From Neobacillus mesonae (GTDB lineage: Bacteria; Bacillota; Bacilli; Paenibacillales; Paenibacillaceae), in assembly GCA_023715865.1 (NCBI GenBank), contig JAMBOW010000008.1, forward strand, positions 1-64,000: a stretch of 64,000 nucleotides of DNA. The letters run 5' to 3'. Positions within the stretch are counted from its first letter, which is position 1. Every line of letters begins with the position of its first letter. The notes under the pieces were generated by a model. The model did no database searches, had not been told where the DNA came from, and worked only from the letters and a program-made list of their open reading frames with translations. A program made the translations under genes and the position numbers. Below are positions 1 through 8,872 of the stretch, piece after piece.

Positions 1-1658
1 AGTGTTTCAATTTGTGTTTCTACTGCATTTACTGCTTCTCGATCTGCTGCTGCTTCAGTCTCTAACTGTTGAATTTTTGCTTCTGCTGCTTCTAGCTTTT
101 CTTTAACTGTAGTAGATACCAATGCTTTTTGACTTGCCGTCAATGCATCAAATGCTATTTTTGCAGTTTCAACTGCTTCTTTATCTTCAATCGTTATTTC
201 TGATGGCAAAGAGTTTATCTTCGCAATAACATTATTAGCGGCTACTTGATCTGCAGATATTACAGGGGGATTACTACCACCAGAATCTCCGCTGCTTGAT
301 CCACCACCACTTGAGACTGGAGGTGTCGTTACCGGTAAAGACACACTATCTTTTTGAGCTCCATCAATTTGACCAGGTTTAGTTGCGAAAGATGAGCCTT
401 TTGCTCCTTCATTCACGGTAGCTTTAGTAATTGTTCCTGAACCTAACAACTTAGCAATCGCATCAAGTACGAGCTGAGCAACTTTAGCATTGCTACTTAC
501 TGTAATCTCGCTGTTGCCTGCATTTTTATCCACAATGAAATTCTCAATAGAACCGCGGCCAAGCTCAACAGATATTGAAGCAGCATACAGATCTACATCA
601 TCAAATGTTCCGTTTAATACCACTTTGCTACCTGCCGGGAGGACATCGGACAGCTCAACGTCAGTAAATCCTGCTCCTGAAACATTATCTTCTTCTAGCT
701 TCACTGATGATTGGACAATCACGTTTTCTGCTGTAGTGGATCCTTCGGCAACAATGCGAACAGTCCCATCTTTTTTATTCACTACAACATTCAGCAGTAC
801 AGAGTCTACCAAATGAATAGAGTTTTCTCCGCCGCCTGCTACATTAGTCGTACCGTGGACCTTCACATTTTTAATAGTTACATCTCCCGCTCCGATGCCT
901 TCGGCAAATAACAGATCACCTTTGATCTCAGTGTTTACGAGAGTAACCCCTGGTACATTAATAACGACGTTTCCTTCTATTACTGTTGTTTCTTCTTCGG
1001 AACCATAGGTTCCAGCAGTATCATATGTAACTGTGCTTAATTCATTTTTGCTTGCTAATGCATTCTCAATTAAAACCACTGCTTCTGCTCTTGTCAGCGA
1101 ACGAAGAGGGGAGAAAGTACTATTAGGATAGCCCTTCATCACTTCCTGCTCCACAACAGAAGCTACGGCAGCCTTACCCCATCCAGCAATCGCTTCACGA
1201 TCTGTGAACTGATTCAGAGTTTCGTAATTACTGCTCTTCACATTCAGTAGTTTGGAAATCATTACAGCTGCTTCTTGTCTAGTGACATTAGCTCCTGGAC
1301 GGAATGTGTTATTTTCATAACCTTGAACATACCCAGCTTTAACCGCTTTAGCAATATCTGTGTATGCCCAACTTGTGACGGCCAAGTCATCGAAGGAAAT
1401 AGATGCCTGTTCGGAGTATCCAAAGCTTCTATTAATCAGGGAAACAAACTCTGCACGAGAAATAGAATTGTTCGGTTTGATCGAACCATCTTCATATCCA
1501 GTTAAATTTCCTTCGTTTATCCAATTCTGAAGTTGGCTTTGTGCCCAATGACCATTAATATCACCGTTGTTCTGCGCTGCTCCGGCTGTTCCCATAGTGC
1601 CGAGTGCCATACTAATACTTAATAATCCTGTGACTGTACCACGAACCTTTTTACCCAC
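1..1658 (-). CDS. SLH-domain surface protein, 5' part (runs off the window)
   Basis: N-terminal ~552 codons of a secreted surface protein; the 3' end lies outside the window. It starts at GTG 1658 behind AGGAGG (start VGKKVRGTVTG), with a short hydrophobic signal segment ending near AGAAQ. Three S-layer homology repeats follow in roughly residues 35-215 (for example HWAQSQLQNWINEG, SRAEFVSLINRSF, TRQEAAVMISKLL). Next comes a beta-rich region, then a Ser/Gly linker (GGGSSSGDSGGS) and an Ala/Glu-rich helical stretch reaching the window edge. SLH domains bind pyruvylated secondary cell wall polymer, so the protein is probably non-covalently wall-attached. It sits just downstream of the flagellar fliT terminator and has its own promoter. 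Function beyond anchoring is unknown. Confidence 0.85.
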   Translation of the reverse strand, partial: MGKKVRGTVTGLLSISMALGTMGTAGAAQNNGDINGHWAQSQLQNWINEGNLTGYEDGSIKPNNSISRAEFVSLINRSFGYSEQASISFDDLAVTSWAYTDIAKAVKAGYVQGYENNTFRPGANVTRQEAAVMISKLLNVKSSNYETLNQFTDREAIAGWGKAAVASVVEQEVMKGYPNSTFSPLRSLTRAEAVVLIENALASKNELSTVTYDTAGTYGSEEETTVIEGNVVINVPGVTLVNTEIKGDLLFAEGIGAGDVTIKNVKVHGTTNVAGGGENSIHLVDSVLLNVVVNKKDGTVRIVAEGSTTAENVIVQSSVKLEEDNVSGAGFTDVELSDVLPAGSKVVLNGTFDDVDLYAASISVELGRGSIENFIVDKNAGNSEITVSSNAKVAQLVLDAIAKLLGSGTITKATVNEGAKGSSFATKPGQIDGAQKDSVSLPVTTPPVSSGGGSSSGDSGGSNPPVISADQVAANNVIAKINSLPSEITIEDKEAVETAKIAFDALTASQKALVSTTVKEKLEAAEAKIQQLETEAAADREAVNAVETQIET

Positions 1659-1695
1659 AATTTTTCCTCCTGTTAATAAAAATTAGGTGTTCCCT

Positions 1696-1724
1696 CTTAT
1701 ATAATAGTTCTATAGTCTTGTCAC
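1696..1724 (-). promoter_or_regulatory. Putative sigma-A promoter of the SLH gene at 1658
   Basis: On the minus strand GTGACA (1719-1724) and TATAAG (1696-1701) are separated by 17 nt. They lie about 40 nt upstream of the GTG start and downstream of the fliT terminator. Read by eye only. Confidence 0.5.
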
Positions 1725-1873
1725 TTCATTGAAACTAAACAAATGAATAGATAATTAAATCCAAAGACCTAGACCTAAGGAACCATATACATCAGGAATA
1801 TTCTACCATCTAATTAAATATATTTCTATTGTTTTTTTGTATAATTTTGTATATATATTATATTTTTTGTCGT

Positions 1874-1915
1874 AAAAAAAGAGGCTACAAGCAAGTCCCC
1901 TTGCTTGTAGCCTCT
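1874..1915 (-). terminator. Intrinsic terminator after fliT
   Basis: A 16-bp perfect stem (1880-1895 with 1900-1915, 4-nt loop) is followed on the minus strand by a run of U. It lies 10 nt past the fliT stop and closes the flaG-fliD-fliS-fliT unit. Confidence 0.9.
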
Positions 1916-1924
1916 GCAATTTTA

Positions 1925-2260
1925 TTATTTCCGACGGTCCAACAGTAAACTATCAGCGCTATATGGATTCTCATAGGCATTACGCTGGGCTTTAATCCGA
2001 TTCCGCTGTTGGAGCCAATCCTGAGCTTCCTGTTTAAGCTCAACCATCTTATTAACTATTATTTCGTCTTTACTTAGCAACACTTTAAGTCTTTGTTCAT
2101 CTTCTGCATCCATTCTATCTTGAACAGCCTCGGCCAATATAGAATCCACAAATTTTTGTCGTCCTTCAACAAAGTTCTCTACTTCTTCATAACTTACTTC
2201 ATTAATACGAATCAGAAACTCGGAAGTCAGTCTCTCCAGTTCATTAATAAGCTGTTTCAT
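1925..2260 (-). CDS. fliT: FliT-like flagellar chaperone
   Basis: 111-residue, highly charged, almost entirely helical protein at the fliT position directly after fliS. In Bacillus and enterics FliT is the export chaperone of the filament cap FliD. Sequence conservation of FliT is weak, so the call rests on size, helical character (for example NELERLTSEFLIRINEVSYEEV) and the fliD-fliS-fliT order. It starts at ATG 2260 and overlaps the end of fliS by 17 nt, indicating translational coupling. The C-terminal tail is polar (YENPYSADSLLLDRRK). The strong terminator at 1874-1915 follows. Confidence 0.75.
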   Translation of the reverse strand: MKQLINELERLTSEFLIRINEVSYEEVENFVEGRQKFVDSILAEAVQDRMDAEDEQRLKVLLSKDEIIVNKMVELKQEAQDWLQQRNRIKAQRNAYENPYSADSLLLDRRK

Positions 2261-2639
2261 TCGTTGTACCTGTCATTACTAATTTACTTGCTTTAAGCCA
2301 AGTATCTCTCAAATCAGTCAGCATTTCTAACGCTTCTTGTGCAGGCTCTTGTGACTTCTTGATATTCGCCTGTACCAGCAAGTGGTTCATATATTCATAC
2401 AGTGAATATAAACTCTTAGAAACCTCAATCTCTTGGTTCAGAGTAGACATCAGTTCGCTAATAATCGTTTGAGCCTTACCCAAGTTTAAATTCACCTGTT
2501 CCAGATTTTTCTCTTCCATTCCTTTCATCGATGCACGTATAAATCGAATAGCCCCGTCATACAGCATAATAACCAGTTGAGCCGGATTCGATGTTTGCAC
2601 AGAGGACTGGCGATATTTTTCATATGGATTTGCTATCAT
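2244..2639 (-). CDS. fliS: Flagellin export chaperone FliS
   Basis: 131-residue FliS, the cytosolic chaperone that binds the C-terminal D0 segment of flagellin and keeps it monomeric until export. Family signatures are visible at the N-terminus: NPYEKYRQSSVQTSNPAQL followed by VIMLYDGAIRFIRAS. The rest is a four-helix bundle of the expected length. It starts at ATG 2639 behind GGAGGAATAAC. It lies between fliD (31-nt gap) and fliT (17-nt overlap), the conserved Bacillus order. In B. subtilis FliS also helps FliW relieve CsrA repression of flagellin, and fliW and csrA lie upstream here. Confidence 0.95.
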   Translation of the reverse strand: MIANPYEKYRQSSVQTSNPAQLVIMLYDGAIRFIRASMKGMEEKNLEQVNLNLGKAQTIISELMSTLNQEIEVSKSLYSLYEYMNHLLVQANIKKSQEPAQEALEMLTDLRDTWLKASKLVMTGTTNETAY

Positions 2640-2670
2640 TGTTATTCCTCCTTCAAATTCTCTCTACATA

Positions 2671-4170
2671 CTAAGAGAAGAAGCTCGTGAGACTTGAAGA
2701 TTGTGAGTTGTATTTGCTTATTGCTGTTTCCATTGCGGTGAATTGTCTGTAATATCTATTTTCAAGATCAACTAATTTATCCTGCAGATCATCAATCCGC
2801 TTATTATAGTCCTTAAGCTGTCTACCCATAATACTTTCTTCTTTAAGGATACTATTCAGATCACCAGAATATTTACTCGTTCCCGCTTTAGTAACCAGCT
2901 TATCCAGTGATCCATTAATAGTCTCGGACATCTTGCCGAATATTCCATTGGATGAAGAACTACCTACACCCTGAAAAATCTCAGCTAATTTTTGTGGGTT
3001 TGACTGCATGGCTTGATTAAACTTCTCTTCATCCAAATACAGTTTTCCATTTTCATAATATTGCCCCGATGTAATGCCTAAGGAACTTAGATCCCCGAGT
3101 TTTTCAGTAATTATTGAACGCATAGAAGAAATAGTAGATCTTAAAATTTCATCGTTTTTAAGTAGACCGCTCTTTGATTTCTCTTCCCACAGCTCAATAT
3201 CCTTTTCTGACATTGCACTCTTCTGTTCATCTGTCAGAGGAGCGAAATCACGATATTTCTCTTCACCCATTTTTGTGCTCATATAGCTCATTAAGGTGTT
3301 ATATTCTTCTATAAAACTTTTTATGGTAGTTAAGGCCTTCTCTGTATCTGTCTGGACAGAAATACTAACAGGGTTATCTGTTTCTACACCTTCTGAGTTT
3401 TCTTTAACTGTTTCCTCTAAAAAGGTTAAGGCAATACCGTTTACGGTGAGTGAGTTACTGGTTAGATTCTCATATTCTCTATCATTAATTTTTACGTGTC
3501 CATTTTGACCACCTGAGGTTTTCTCAGAACCCCCAAACAGATCTATTAAGGCCCCATCTTCACCACCGGTCTTTTCTATCACTAATTTTGCTTCAGCACC
3601 GGTTGATTTGGATAAAATCGTAAGCTTTCCTGTTATCTCATCAAACTGTGCAGTTGCATTTGCTGTTGAGTTAGAATTAATCTTAGAAACAACAGAAGAT
3701 ATGGTATCTGTTGCATTAAAAGTGATATCCTGACCATTAATCTTAACACTATACTTTTCAGGTAATGTTGCCCCTTCAACAGCCTTACCCTTCGCTATAT
3801 CTCCTAAGGTTGATTTGGCCGTATAATCACCGTCCAACTTGTTCATTTCATAAGAAGCAGGCTTGGCCAAACTAACGACACTGATTGTCATTGGAATGTT
3901 CTGAGCACTAGCAGACGCCTCTGCTTTAACTGCATTCGTATTTCCACTAACGACTGCTTTTTGAGTATTAAGCTCTGTAGACTTGTTGTAAGTCGTCAGT
4001 TTATTATTTCTTAAATCAAATAGCTTGCTGTTCAATTCCCGATAATTATCACGCTGCCAAGTTATAAGCTGCTTCTGTTGATTCAGCTTATCTAATGGAG
4101 CCCTATGTGCTGTCATTAATGATGAAACCATTGTATCTATATCCATTCCTGAAAAACCGCTTATTCTCAC
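2671..4170 (-). CDS. fliD: Flagellar filament cap protein FliD (HAP2)
   Basis: 499-residue FliD, which forms the cap at the tip of the filament and promotes flagellin polymerisation outside the cell. It has the FliD N-terminal signature RISGFSGMDIDTMVSSLM with ensuing coiled coil, a central exposed domain (about 130-300), and a C-terminal coiled coil (residues 440-499) ending in TSFFS. The start is GTG 4170, preceded by GGAGGG at 9-nt spacing. It sits 15 nt after flaG and 31 nt before fliS, in a unit with a sigma-D-type promoter ahead of flaG. Length is normal for the family. Confidence 0.95.
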   Translation of the reverse strand: MRISGFSGMDIDTMVSSLMTAHRAPLDKLNQQKQLITWQRDNYRELNSKLFDLRNNKLTTYNKSTELNTQKAVVSGNTNAVKAEASASAQNIPMTISVVSLAKPASYEMNKLDGDYTAKSTLGDIAKGKAVEGATLPEKYSVKINGQDITFNATDTISSVVSKINSNSTANATAQFDEITGKLTILSKSTGAEAKLVIEKTGGEDGALIDLFGGSEKTSGGQNGHVKINDREYENLTSNSLTVNGIALTFLEETVKENSEGVETDNPVSISVQTDTEKALTTIKSFIEEYNTLMSYMSTKMGEEKYRDFAPLTDEQKSAMSEKDIELWEEKSKSGLLKNDEILRSTISSMRSIITEKLGDLSSLGITSGQYYENGKLYLDEEKFNQAMQSNPQKLAEIFQGVGSSSSNGIFGKMSETINGSLDKLVTKAGTSKYSGDLNSILKEESIMGRQLKDYNKRIDDLQDKLVDLENRYYRQFTAMETAISKYNSQSSSLTSFFS

Positions 4171-4185
4171 GTAAATAATCCCTCC

Positions 4186-4554
4186 TTATATTTTCTTATC
4201 TACAAGTATTCCTGCTATTTCCATCATTTTAGCTACAAGATCTAATGTCTTCTCAGGTGGAATTTCGCGTATCAACTCCCCTGTTTCCTTGTTCAGAACC
4301 TTTACCATAATATCATGAGTCTTCTCGTGAATACTGATATCAAGCGTAGTCTGTGGGCCTTCTAAAGCTTTGATGGCGCGTTCGATATTTTGAATTAAAT
4401 GTTCTTGTCCTGGAGTCATTGCATTCAAGAGAGCACCTGATGACTTCAAATTATTGCTCGTATGATCAAAAGCTTGTTCTGCAATATTCGTATTCTCAAC
4501 TACTTTTTGTGCGTTTGTTATGGATCCTGCAGATATTGATAATTGGATATTCAT
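4186..4554 (-). CDS. flaG: FlaG family flagellar protein
   Basis: 122-residue FlaG-like protein (B. subtilis YvyC position, between hag and fliD). The conserved half is C-terminal, about residues 60-122, with the typical stretch STHEKTHDIMVKVLNKET-like (here DISIHEKTHDIMVKVLNK) followed by IREIPPEKTLDLVAKMMEIAGILVD in family style. FlaG is thought to influence filament length or cap function, but its biochemical role is not settled. ATG 4554 has GGAGGGG at 9 nt. It is the first gene of flaG-fliD-fliS-fliT and has a sigma-D-type promoter right upstream. Confidence 0.9.
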   Translation of the reverse strand: MNIQLSISAGSITNAQKVVENTNIAEQAFDHTSNNLKSSGALLNAMTPGQEHLIQNIERAIKALEGPQTTLDISIHEKTHDIMVKVLNKETGELIREIPPEKTLDLVAKMMEIAGILVDKKI

Positions 4555-4587
4555 TAACTGGAACCCCTCCGCATTGATTTACTATTT

Positions 4588-4615
4588 ATATCGGAAAATC
4601 AGGTTCGTAGCATTA
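4588..4615 (-). promoter_or_regulatory. Putative sigma-D promoter of flaG-fliD-fliS-fliT
   Basis: Minus-strand TAAT (4612-4615), 16-nt spacer, TCCGATAT (4588-4595). The -10 is one base from the sigma-D/sigma-28 consensus GCCGATAT and the -35 one base from TAAA. It lies between the hag terminator and the flaG ribosome binding site. Confidence 0.6.
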
Positions 4616-4623
4616 GTAAATGC

Positions 4624-4655
4624 AAAAAAGAGACTCTAAGAAAATTAGAGTCTCT
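4624..4655 (-). terminator. Intrinsic terminator after hag
   Basis: 11-bp perfect stem (4629-4639 with 4645-4655, loop GAAAA) followed by U6 on the minus strand, 17 nt past the flagellin stop. It separates hag from flaG. Confidence 0.9.
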
Positions 4656-4671
4656 CCATTTAAGATATAGA

Positions 4672-6414
4672 TTAACGAAGCAATTGAAGAACGCCTTGCG
4701 GTTGTTGGTTGGCTTGAGCAAGCATCGCTTGTGCAGCTTGAGAAAGGATGTTGTTTTTCGTTTGTTCCATCATTTCTTTCGCCATGTCAACGTCACGAAC
4801 ACGGGATTCAGCAGCTGTCAGGTTCTCAGAAGCTGTTCCCAAGTTGTTGATCGTATGCTCAAGACGGTTTTGTACCGCACCAAGTTTAGCACGCTCGCTG
4901 GAAACTTGAGTGATCGCTTTATCAACAACATCGATAGCTTTAGAAGCATCTGCTTGAGTAGAGATGTTAAGAGCTGCTTCAGCCATTACATCATTCGTAC
5001 CGTTTGTAACACTATTTTCTTTAGTGAATCCAGCTTGTCCTGCGTTACCAGTGATGCCCAGTGCAGAAGAACGAACATCATTGATTGTCAGGGACATGGA
5101 TTGACCAGTGTTAGCACCGATTTGGAATTTAGTCGAGAAGCCAGATCCCTCTGTTCCAGGTCCAACTACTTGTTCTACGTTTTTAACAGCAGCAAGATCA
5201 CCTGCACCAAAACCAACAGCTGTTAACGGGCTACCTGTTCCTTCAGTCAATTTAAGGTCTTTTCCAGACTCGGAGATGAATTGGATCTCGTTATCTGCAG
5301 AAAGTGAAGCAGATACCTTTCCATCTAAACCAGCCTTTTGAAGAGCTGCATTCAAGTCTTTTACAAGATCTGCTCTAGCAGCACTTGCAATGTTTTCGTC
5401 AGTATTAGAAATGTCATAAGTTTTTGCATCTGGACCAAGGTTTACTTCAACCGCACTTTCAGATCCTACTTGAATTTTGAAAGTAGAATCAGCAGCTATA
5501 GCTACATCTCCAGTAAGTGCACCAGTTGCTTCAAGACCTGCGCGCTCAACTGTAGCAGGAGTACCTTTGCCTACAGATTGAGTAGCATCATCAACATCAA
5601 ATCCTAGAACAGCTGCTGCAGTTTCATCCCCAGAAATTTCAATTTTGCTAGTAGAACCTGTTGATTTCGCTGTAAATTCTAGAGCGTCACCATTCACTTT
5701 AATATCAACCAGGTCTGAAAGCTTAACTCCACCAGAGGTCAGTTGATCTAGTTTTTCTTTCAGAGCAGCTGCATTTTCAGCTGCTGTTGATTCATCTACA
5801 CCTATTACTGGAGGGGTTGCAGTTGGATCCGCAGTAACGGCATCAGTTCCCACTGTAATTTCTCCAAGGTTAAAGGTCTGACCATCGACAGTAATTTTTG
5901 CTCCTTCGCCGATTGTAAGTTCACCAGCTGCAAGTGCATCACCAGTGATTTTTGCATTTTCAGCCTTGGTCAACTTAGCGCTATCACTAGAAGCAACACC
6001 GCCATTTAGCAACTTTTGAGTATTGAACTCAGTTGTGTTACCGATACGGTTGATTTCGGAAGTCAATTGGTTCATTTCGTCTTGCAATGCTTGACGGTCA
6101 GAATCCGTGTTTGTTCCGTTCGCAGATTGGTTAGAAATCTCACGCATACGTTGCAAGATAGAGTGAGTTTCGTTCAATGCACCCTCAGCTGTTTGGATCA
6201 AAGAGATACCATCTTGAGCGTTACGGGATGCTTGATCGAGACCACGGATTTGTCCGCGCATTTTTTCGGAAATTGCAAGCCCTGCAGCGTCATCGCCAGC
6301 ACGGTTGATACGAAGACCAGAAGACAATTTCTCGATATTTTTGCTAGTGTTATCTGTGTTAATAGACAGTTGGCGATGAGTGTTCAACGCCGAAATATTG
6401 TGATTGATAATCAT
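4672..6414 (-). CDS. hag: Flagellin with an enlarged central domain
   Basis: About 580-residue flagellin, nearly twice the ~300 residues of B. subtilis Hag. The start is ATG 6414 ([16 protein letters not shown]) behind GGGAGGAAAT; an in-frame ATG 42 nt upstream has no such site. Conserved D0/D1 halves lie at residues 1-140 ([34 protein letters not shown]) and 490-580 ([30 protein letters not shown], ending [10 protein letters not shown]). Residues ~145-480 form a large beta-rich Ala/Thr/Asp insert that would be surface-exposed on the filament. Transcription is from a sigma-D-type promoter, and translation is probably CsrA-controlled through the leader hairpin at 6447-6460. It is followed by its own terminator. 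Confidence 0.97.
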   Translation of the reverse strand: MIINHNISALNTHRQLSINTDNTSKNIEKLSSGLRINRAGDDAAGLAISEKMRGQIRGLDQASRNAQDGISLIQTAEGALNETHSILQRMREISNQSANGTNTDSDRQALQDEMNQLTSEINRIGNTTEFNTQKLLNGGVASSDSAKLTKAENAKITGDALAAGELTIGEGAKITVDGQTFNLGEITVGTDAVTADPTATPPVIGVDESTAAENAAALKEKLDQLTSGGVKLSDLVDIKVNGDALEFTAKSTGSTSKIEISGDETAAAVLGFDVDDATQSVGKGTPATVERAGLEATGALTGDVAIAADSTFKIQVGSESAVEVNLGPDAKTYDISNTDENIASAARADLVKDLNAALQKAGLDGKVSASLSADNEIQFISESGKDLKLTEGTGSPLTAVGFGAGDLAAVKNVEQVVGPGTEGSGFSTKFQIGANTGQSMSLTINDVRSSALGITGNAGQAGFTKENSVTNGTNDVMAEAALNISTQADASKAIDVVDKAITQVSSERAKLGAVQNRLEHTINNLGTASENLTAAESRVRDVDMAKEMMEQTKNNILSQAAQAMLAQANQQPQGVLQLLR

Positions 6415-6446
6415 GTTATAATTTCCTCCCTGAAATGAGTAATATC

Positions 6447-6460
6447 CCACGTCCATGTGG
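6447..6460 (-). promoter_or_regulatory. CsrA-type binding hairpin in the hag leader
   Basis: The minus-strand RNA reads CCACAUGGACGUGG: a 4-bp stem presenting GGA in the loop and matching the CsrA SELEX core ACANGGANGU exactly. A second GGA lies in the Shine-Dalgarno (CAGGGAGGAAAU) about 20 nt downstream. This two-site layout matches the B. subtilis hag leader, where CsrA bridges an upstream site and the SD to block ribosomes. csrA and fliW lie directly upstream. Confidence 0.75.
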
Positions 6461-6510
6461 AACGCTCGAGGCGAAAGGTCGGCCGCCCTTGCCCTAAGCG
6501 CTTATAACAT

Positions 6511-6537
6511 ATATCGACTATCTTCACATTATTTTTA
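6511..6537 (-). promoter_or_regulatory. Putative sigma-D promoter of hag
   Basis: Minus-strand TAAA (6534-6537), 15-nt spacer, GTCGATAT (6511-6518), one mismatch from the sigma-D consensus TAAA-N15-GCCGATAT. It lies between csrA and hag and gives a leader of roughly 90 nt. Confidence 0.8.
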
Positions 6538-6554
6538 ATAGTAATTTTAAAACT

Positions 6555-6806
6555 TTATCCATTATTTTTTTTACCGAAAGATCCTTGGAACTGAGCCATT
6601 AAAGCCTGTACATGGCCTTTCGCTGGAGCAGCGGATTGCTTGTTTGCCTCTTGAATGGAGACATAGACCTCTTTTCGAAAAATATCGACTTCGGAAGGCG
6701 CTGAGATACCAATTCGTACGTTATCACCTTCCACCCCAAGCACCGTAATTTCAATTTGGTCTCCGATCATAATGGACTGACCGCGTTTGCGGGAAAGTAC
6801 CAGCAT
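6555..6806 (-). CDS. csrA: Translational regulator CsrA
   Basis: 83-residue CsrA, a dimeric RNA-binding protein that recognises GGA in hairpin loops and represses flagellin translation in Bacillus. The start is ATG 6806 ([16 protein letters not shown]), which follows the fliW stop by one base; the longer reading frame is just fliW read in another frame. Conserved features are the LSRK N-terminus, the GDNVRIGI strand and VDIFRKEVY with the RNA-contacting Arg. The C-terminal tail ([16 protein letters not shown]) is somewhat longer than in B. subtilis CsrA. fliW, its protein antagonist, is upstream and hag, its target, is downstream. Confidence 0.96.
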   Translation of the reverse strand: MLVLSRKRGQSIMIGDQIEITVLGVEGDNVRIGISAPSEVDIFRKEVYVSIQEANKQSAAPAKGHVQALMAQFQGSFGKKNNG

Positions 6807-6807
6807 A

Positions 6808-7266
6808 TTATTCACCCTCCCTTGCAAACAGCTGTTTTGCAGCAGAAAGCTCGTTAAGCTTGTGACGCGCAGCATAAACCGTATCATGAAGGACAATTTG
6901 CTTACCTTGTCGGTTATCCGGATTAACTACAATAGGTGCTAACAAATTGATACTTGAATCCATAAGAGAATCCTGAAGTGTCACGATGCAAAATATACTA
7001 ACTTCCTTCTGAATTTTGAGCTCAGCAGTCTCATGCTGAGGAAGTTCAAATTCATATTGAGGTTCAAATAAGAAAGGATCTGCAAGCAAAAAGGACAGAC
7101 CAGGCTCTTTCACGGATTGCATCATATGGAATGGACTATTTTCATAAGGGACTATGGCAAACGCTGTCTCTTCTTCAAAGCCCGGAATTCCTCTATGAAA
7201 CTGAATAATCTGATCTTCCTGCACTTTAATTTCTCCCCAAGATGAGGTTTCAATCATTAATGTCAT
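6808..7266 (-). CDS. fliW: Flagellar assembly factor FliW
   Basis: 152-residue FliW. In B. subtilis FliW binds either flagellin or CsrA: free flagellin titrates FliW and releases CsrA to repress hag, coupling synthesis to assembly. Visible family features are [19 protein letters not shown] near residues 20-38, [17 protein letters not shown] and the closing [19 protein letters not shown]. It starts at ATG 7266 behind AGGAGAG. The stop is separated from the csrA ATG by one base (TAATATG), so the two are very likely translationally coupled. Confidence 0.95.
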   Translation of the reverse strand: MTLMIETSSWGEIKVQEDQIIQFHRGIPGFEEETAFAIVPYENSPFHMMQSVKEPGLSFLLADPFLFEPQYEFELPQHETAELKIQKEVSIFCIVTLQDSLMDSSINLLAPIVVNPDNRQGKQIVLHDTVYAARHKLNELSAAKQLFAREGE

Positions 7267-7295
7267 GTCGTTCTCTCCTTTATTACATAAACTAA

Positions 7296-7334
7296 AAGAG
7301 CTACAGATATGGCCATCGCCTCTCCATAGCTCTT
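7296..7334 (-). other. Intercistronic hairpin between yviE and fliW
   Basis: Inverted repeat AAGAGCTA (7296-7303) and TAGCTCTT (7327-7334) with a few inner pairs. No strong U run follows on the minus strand, so it may be a weak attenuator or an mRNA processing/stability element rather than a full terminator. Confidence 0.35.
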
Positions 7335-7337
7335 ATA

Positions 7338-7907
7338 TTACACGGTTTGATCAATCTCTGGCGGGATAAACTCAACGGAAGGATACTGCATCATATAAAT
7401 ATCCAGCTTCCCACGGTTATATTCAATCTCCGGCTTATTAACCTGCACATTAAATTCAACAGGACTTCTCTCAATTTCTATATCTGCCGGTCTTACATTG
7501 AATCGAACATCTACATTATCAATCGATGCCTCACCTCTGAACTCACCCAACACGGGCAGCGGCTGACTTTTTCCATAGACTTCCGCAATCGTATTTCCAG
7601 GTTTGAAGAACTCTGCCATCCGATTTCCCTGCTCCACCCGCTTGGCAATCCCCTCAAGAAAGATTTGCTTTACATTGGAGTACAACCGCTGTGTCATTTC
7701 TAAATGCGGTCCTCCCGTGAAAGCAGCTCTCGCTCGTGAAGAGTCGACGATAAGTTCAGGCTGGTGCTGATCGATCGTCATTACCGCAGGCTTACTCACG
7801 ATTTGCAAATCAGCCTTTGGCTGTCTCATTGAATATTGTCCTGGATCTGCATCGATCCCGATTCGAGCTTGCTGCTGCCTAATCTGCAGCATAGGGATTG
7901 TGCTCAT
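7338..7907 (-). CDS. yviE: DUF6470 family protein (YviE-like)
   Basis: 189-residue protein of the B. subtilis YviE type, found between flgL and fliW in Bacillales. The sequence begins MSTIPMLQIRQQQARIGIDADPG, contains QPELIVDSSRARAAFTGGPH, and ends with regularly alternating acidic beta-strand segments (VRFNVRPADIEIERSPVEF, EYNRGKLDIYMMQYPSVEF). No catalytic motif, signal peptide or membrane segment is visible. Its conserved position within the hook-junction/filament operon implies a flagellar role, but no biochemical function is established. ATG 7907 lies 16 nt past the flgL stop. Confidence 0.88.
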   Translation of the reverse strand: MSTIPMLQIRQQQARIGIDADPGQYSMRQPKADLQIVSKPAVMTIDQHQPELIVDSSRARAAFTGGPHLEMTQRLYSNVKQIFLEGIAKRVEQGNRMAEFFKPGNTIAEVYGKSQPLPVLGEFRGEASIDNVDVRFNVRPADIEIERSPVEFNVQVNKPEIEYNRGKLDIYMMQYPSVEFIPPEIDQTV

Positions 7908-7923
7908 AAATCATCCCTCCTAG

Positions 7924-8847
7924 TTATCTTAGGAAGTCTACCAGAGAAGATGAGATAATCTTAGATCCGACAGAGAGTGTTGCGTTATAAATATTCTCCT
8001 GAATCTGTGATTGTATAGCAAGCTCGGCATAATCTGCATCTTCGGTTTTAGCCTGCAGGCTAGTCAAGTTATATTCCATATCTCCGAGTCTATTCTGCAT
8101 CAGTTCGACTCTATTCGTCTTTGCCCCAACGCCGGCCTGAGCAGCCAACAACTTTTCAACACGGGTGTCAATTTGGTCTAATTCCGCAGACACACTATCC
8201 AAATCTCCATCAGCCAAAGCCTGACTTAAACGGTCTGCGATTGCAAATACATTATCTGCTTCCTCTAAGGATCCCATTACCTCGTTCCCATTAACATTAA
8301 TGGCCATTTGAATTCCAGAACCGACCGTGTAATTAACGTCACCTGTATCAATCATCTCTGAGGTAAAACCAGATGTGTCTGATATGCCATTTGCATCTCT
8401 TGGAAAATCATAAGGCTTCTCATTGTAAGTTTGACCATTCAATACATATTTCCCGTTTAACTGACTGTTACCAATATCAATAAGCTGCTCTTTTAATTGG
8501 TCAACCTCAAGACGAATACTATCCAAAGCATCCTGAGGATTAGATCCTGTAGCTGCCGATACGGTCAGTTCCCGCATCCGCTGCAATACTTCATTCGTCT
8601 GTGAAACGACAGTGTCGGTATAATCCAGCCAAGAAAGTGCCGAATCTACATTACTCTGGTACTGTTCATTAGAATTAAGCTCTGTACGATATCGCAGTGC
8701 ATATGTAATGCCTACAGGATCATCCGAAGGCTTATTAATTTTCATGCCTGTGGACATTTGAATCTGTGTATCGTTCATTTGCTTGGCATTGCGGTTGATA
8801 TTATTCATGAGTGTACTGCTCATCATATTCGAGGTCACTCTAAACAT
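7924..8847 (-). CDS. flgL: Hook-filament junction protein FlgL (HAP3)
   Basis: 307-residue FlgL, the junction protein that links FlgK to flagellin. Both flagellin-like ends are present: N-terminal MFRVTSNMMSSTLMNNINRN with TGMKINKPSDDPVG, and C-terminal LGDMEYNLTSLQAKTEDADYA ending SSSLVDFLR. The middle (about 140-215) is a short variable domain. It starts at ATG 8847, 25 nt after flgK, and is part of the flgM-flgN-flgK-flgL-yviE-fliW-csrA run. Length is normal. Confidence 0.96.
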   Translation of the reverse strand: MFRVTSNMMSSTLMNNINRNAKQMNDTQIQMSTGMKINKPSDDPVGITYALRYRTELNSNEQYQSNVDSALSWLDYTDTVVSQTNEVLQRMRELTVSAATGSNPQDALDSIRLEVDQLKEQLIDIGNSQLNGKYVLNGQTYNEKPYDFPRDANGISDTSGFTSEMIDTGDVNYTVGSGIQMAINVNGNEVMGSLEEADNVFAIADRLSQALADGDLDSVSAELDQIDTRVEKLLAAQAGVGAKTNRVELMQNRLGDMEYNLTSLQAKTEDADYAELAIQSQIQENIYNATLSVGSKIISSSLVDFLR

Positions 8848-8872
8848 AGTAAAGCCCTCCTACAAATCTATC

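Noticed and set aside
4555-4671. Flagellar glycosylation island between hag and flaG, as in some relatives
   Set aside because: Only a terminator and a sigma-D-type promoter lie in this gap.
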